Origin: Oscillospiraceae bacterium
Lineage (GTDB): Bacteria > Bacillota > Clostridia > Oscillospirales > Ruminococcaceae
Reading direction: 5' to 3'
Length of the DNA stretch: 6,548 nt
Assembly (NCBI GenBank): GCA_031271475.1
Contig: JAISVP010000021.1
Location: forward strand, 1-6,548
Shown here: positions 5,543-6,548 of the stretch, piece after piece
Layout of the letters: every line of letters starts with the position of its first letter
Position numbering within the stretch: the first letter of the stretch is position 1
Notes under the pieces: model-generated
Seen by the model: the letters and a program-made list of their open reading frames with translations, nothing else
Database searches by the model: none
Told to the model about the DNA's origin: nothing
Translations under genes and position numbers: made by a program

Positions 5543-5587
5543 TGTTTGTGCAATCCATTTGATTTGCCGCATTTCACTTCCGTGAAT

Positions 5588-6548
5588 TTACTCATTAACC
5601 TTAATAACAACGCCGGAACCAACGGTACGTCCGCCCTCACGGATAGCAAAACGCAGACCCTCTTCAATAGCGATAGGTGTAATGAGTTCAACATCAATTT
5701 CGATGTTATCACCGGGGATACACATTTCTTTATCGGCAGGAAGAGTAATTACGCCCGTAACGTCAGTAGTTCTGAAATAGAACTGCGGTCTGTAGTTGTT
5801 AAAGAACGGAGTATGACGGCCGCCTTCATCTCTCTTAAGAACATAAACCTGACCTTTGAATTTGGTATGCGGCTGAATAGAACCGGGTTTGCAAAGCACC
5901 TGACCTCTTTCGATCTCATCCCTTGCAACACCGCGCAGCAACGCACCTACATTGTCGCCGGCTTCAGCATAGTCAAGTGTCTTTCTGAACATTTCAAGAC
6001 CTGTAACAACAATTTTACGTTTTTCTTCCGAAAGACCAACCAATTCAACCTCATCGCCGACTTTAATCTGACCTCTCTCAACACGTCCCGTAGCAACAGT
6101 ACCGCGTCCGGAAATCGTCATAGTATCCTCAACAGGCATAAGGAAAGGCAAGTCTGCTTTTCTCTCCGGCGTAGGAATCCAAGAATCCACAGCATCCATA
6201 AGCTCAAGGATAGGTTTATAAACATCCGCACTGGCATCATCCGGACCTGTAAGAGCCTGATGAGCAGAACCCTTGATAATCGGGGTGTCATCACCGGGGA
6301 ATTCATACTTGCTCAGTGTCTCACGGATATCCATTTCAACCAGTTCAAGCAATTCCTCATCATCAACAAGGTCGGTTTTATTCATGAATACCACGATATA
6401 AGGAACACCAACCTGACGTGCAAGAAGCAAATGCTCATTAGTTTGAGCCATAGGCCCGTCTGTGGAAGCAACAACAAGGATTGCCCCGTCCATCTGAGCG
6501 GCACCCGTAATCATGTTTTTAACATAGTCTGCGTGTCCCGGACAGTCA
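5588..6548 (-). CDS. tuf: Translation elongation factor Tu (3' part; start lies outside the window)
   Basis: GTPase that carries aminoacyl-tRNA to the ribosome. The frame runs off the right edge; 319 residues are visible, starting at [12 protein letters not shown] (G3 motif). About 80 N-terminal residues, including the P-loop and switch I, are missing. Visible in order: MNKTDLVDD (G4, guanine-specific NKxD), GSAHQAL (G5; commonly GSALKAL), FLMPVED at the domain I/II junction, [13 protein letters not shown] in domain [18 protein letters not shown] in domain III and the usual [13 protein letters not shown]-terminal region ending KVNE. An internal ATG at 6514 (MITGAAQ) is not the start, because the frame continues upstream with conserved EF-Tu sequence. 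It converges on the cellulase gene. Its upstream neighbours are outside the window. Confidence 0.98.
   Translation of the reverse strand, partial: DCPGHADYVKNMITGAAQMDGAILVVASTDGPMAQTNEHLLLARQVGVPYIVVFMNKTDLVDDEELLELVEMDIRETLSKYEFPGDDTPIIKGSAHQALTGPDDASADVYKPILELMDAVDSWIPTPERKADLPFLMPVEDTMTISGRGTVATGRVERGQIKVGDEVELVGLSEEKRKIVVTGLEMFRKTLDYAEAGDNVGALLRGVARDEIERGQVLCKPGSIQPHTKFKGQVYVLKRDEGGRHTPFFNNYRPQFYFRTTDVTGVITLPADKEMCIPGDNIEIDVELITPIAIEEGLRFAIREGGRTVGSGVVIKVNE

Noticed and set aside
6118..6306. Minus-strand open frame inside tuf
   Set aside because: Leu/Arg-rich shadow in another frame of a clearly conserved EF-Tu coding region.

Overview
The window reads as chromosomal DNA from a plant-fibre-degrading Firmicute of the Ruminococcus / Oscillospiraceae type. 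This rests on a secreted GH9-CBM3 cellulase ending in a dockerin, a Firmicutes-like EF-Tu, consensus sigma-A promoters with 17-base spacers and GGAGG-type ribosome binding sites. The species cannot be fixed from the sequence alone.

Layout. Bases 1-96 hold the 3' tail of an unrecognised plus-strand gene. Bases 141-233 carry a structured repeat element (copy A) that contains a 33-base perfect palindrome. Bases 250-885 (minus) encode ribulose-phosphate 3-epimerase (rpe). Upstream of rpe, at 917-1012, is a second copy of the element (copy B) in inverted orientation. It lies in the predicted rpe 5' leader behind a perfect TTGACA-N17-TATAAT promoter. Bases 1100-2403 (minus) hold a two-gene operon: an MscS-family mechanosensitive channel followed by ruvX/yqgF, joined by an ATGA overlap and driven by a consensus promoter at 2435-2463. 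Bases 2513-2873 (minus) hold a small unrecognised gene that appears frame-shifted, with a terminator just downstream. Bases 2874-3185 form a regulatory region: a leftward and a rightward consensus promoter face apart, with a 23-base palindrome between them just upstream of the rightward one. Bases 3186-5495 (plus) encode the 769-residue cellulase: signal peptide, GH9, CBM3, proline-rich repeat linker, dockerin. A bidirectional terminator at 5506-5542 separates it from the 3' part of tuf (minus, 5588 to the window edge).

How the genes relate. Housekeeping genes (rpe, ruvX, mscS, tuf) surround one secreted, probably cellulosome-associated, polysaccharide-degrading enzyme that forms its own transcription unit. 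No pathway link between the cellulase and its neighbours can be read from the sequence. No phage, transposase, CRISPR array, tRNA or rRNA was recognised. The least explained parts are the inverted pair of structured repeats around rpe, the palindrome between the divergent promoters, the decayed small gene, and the divergent second half of the dockerin.
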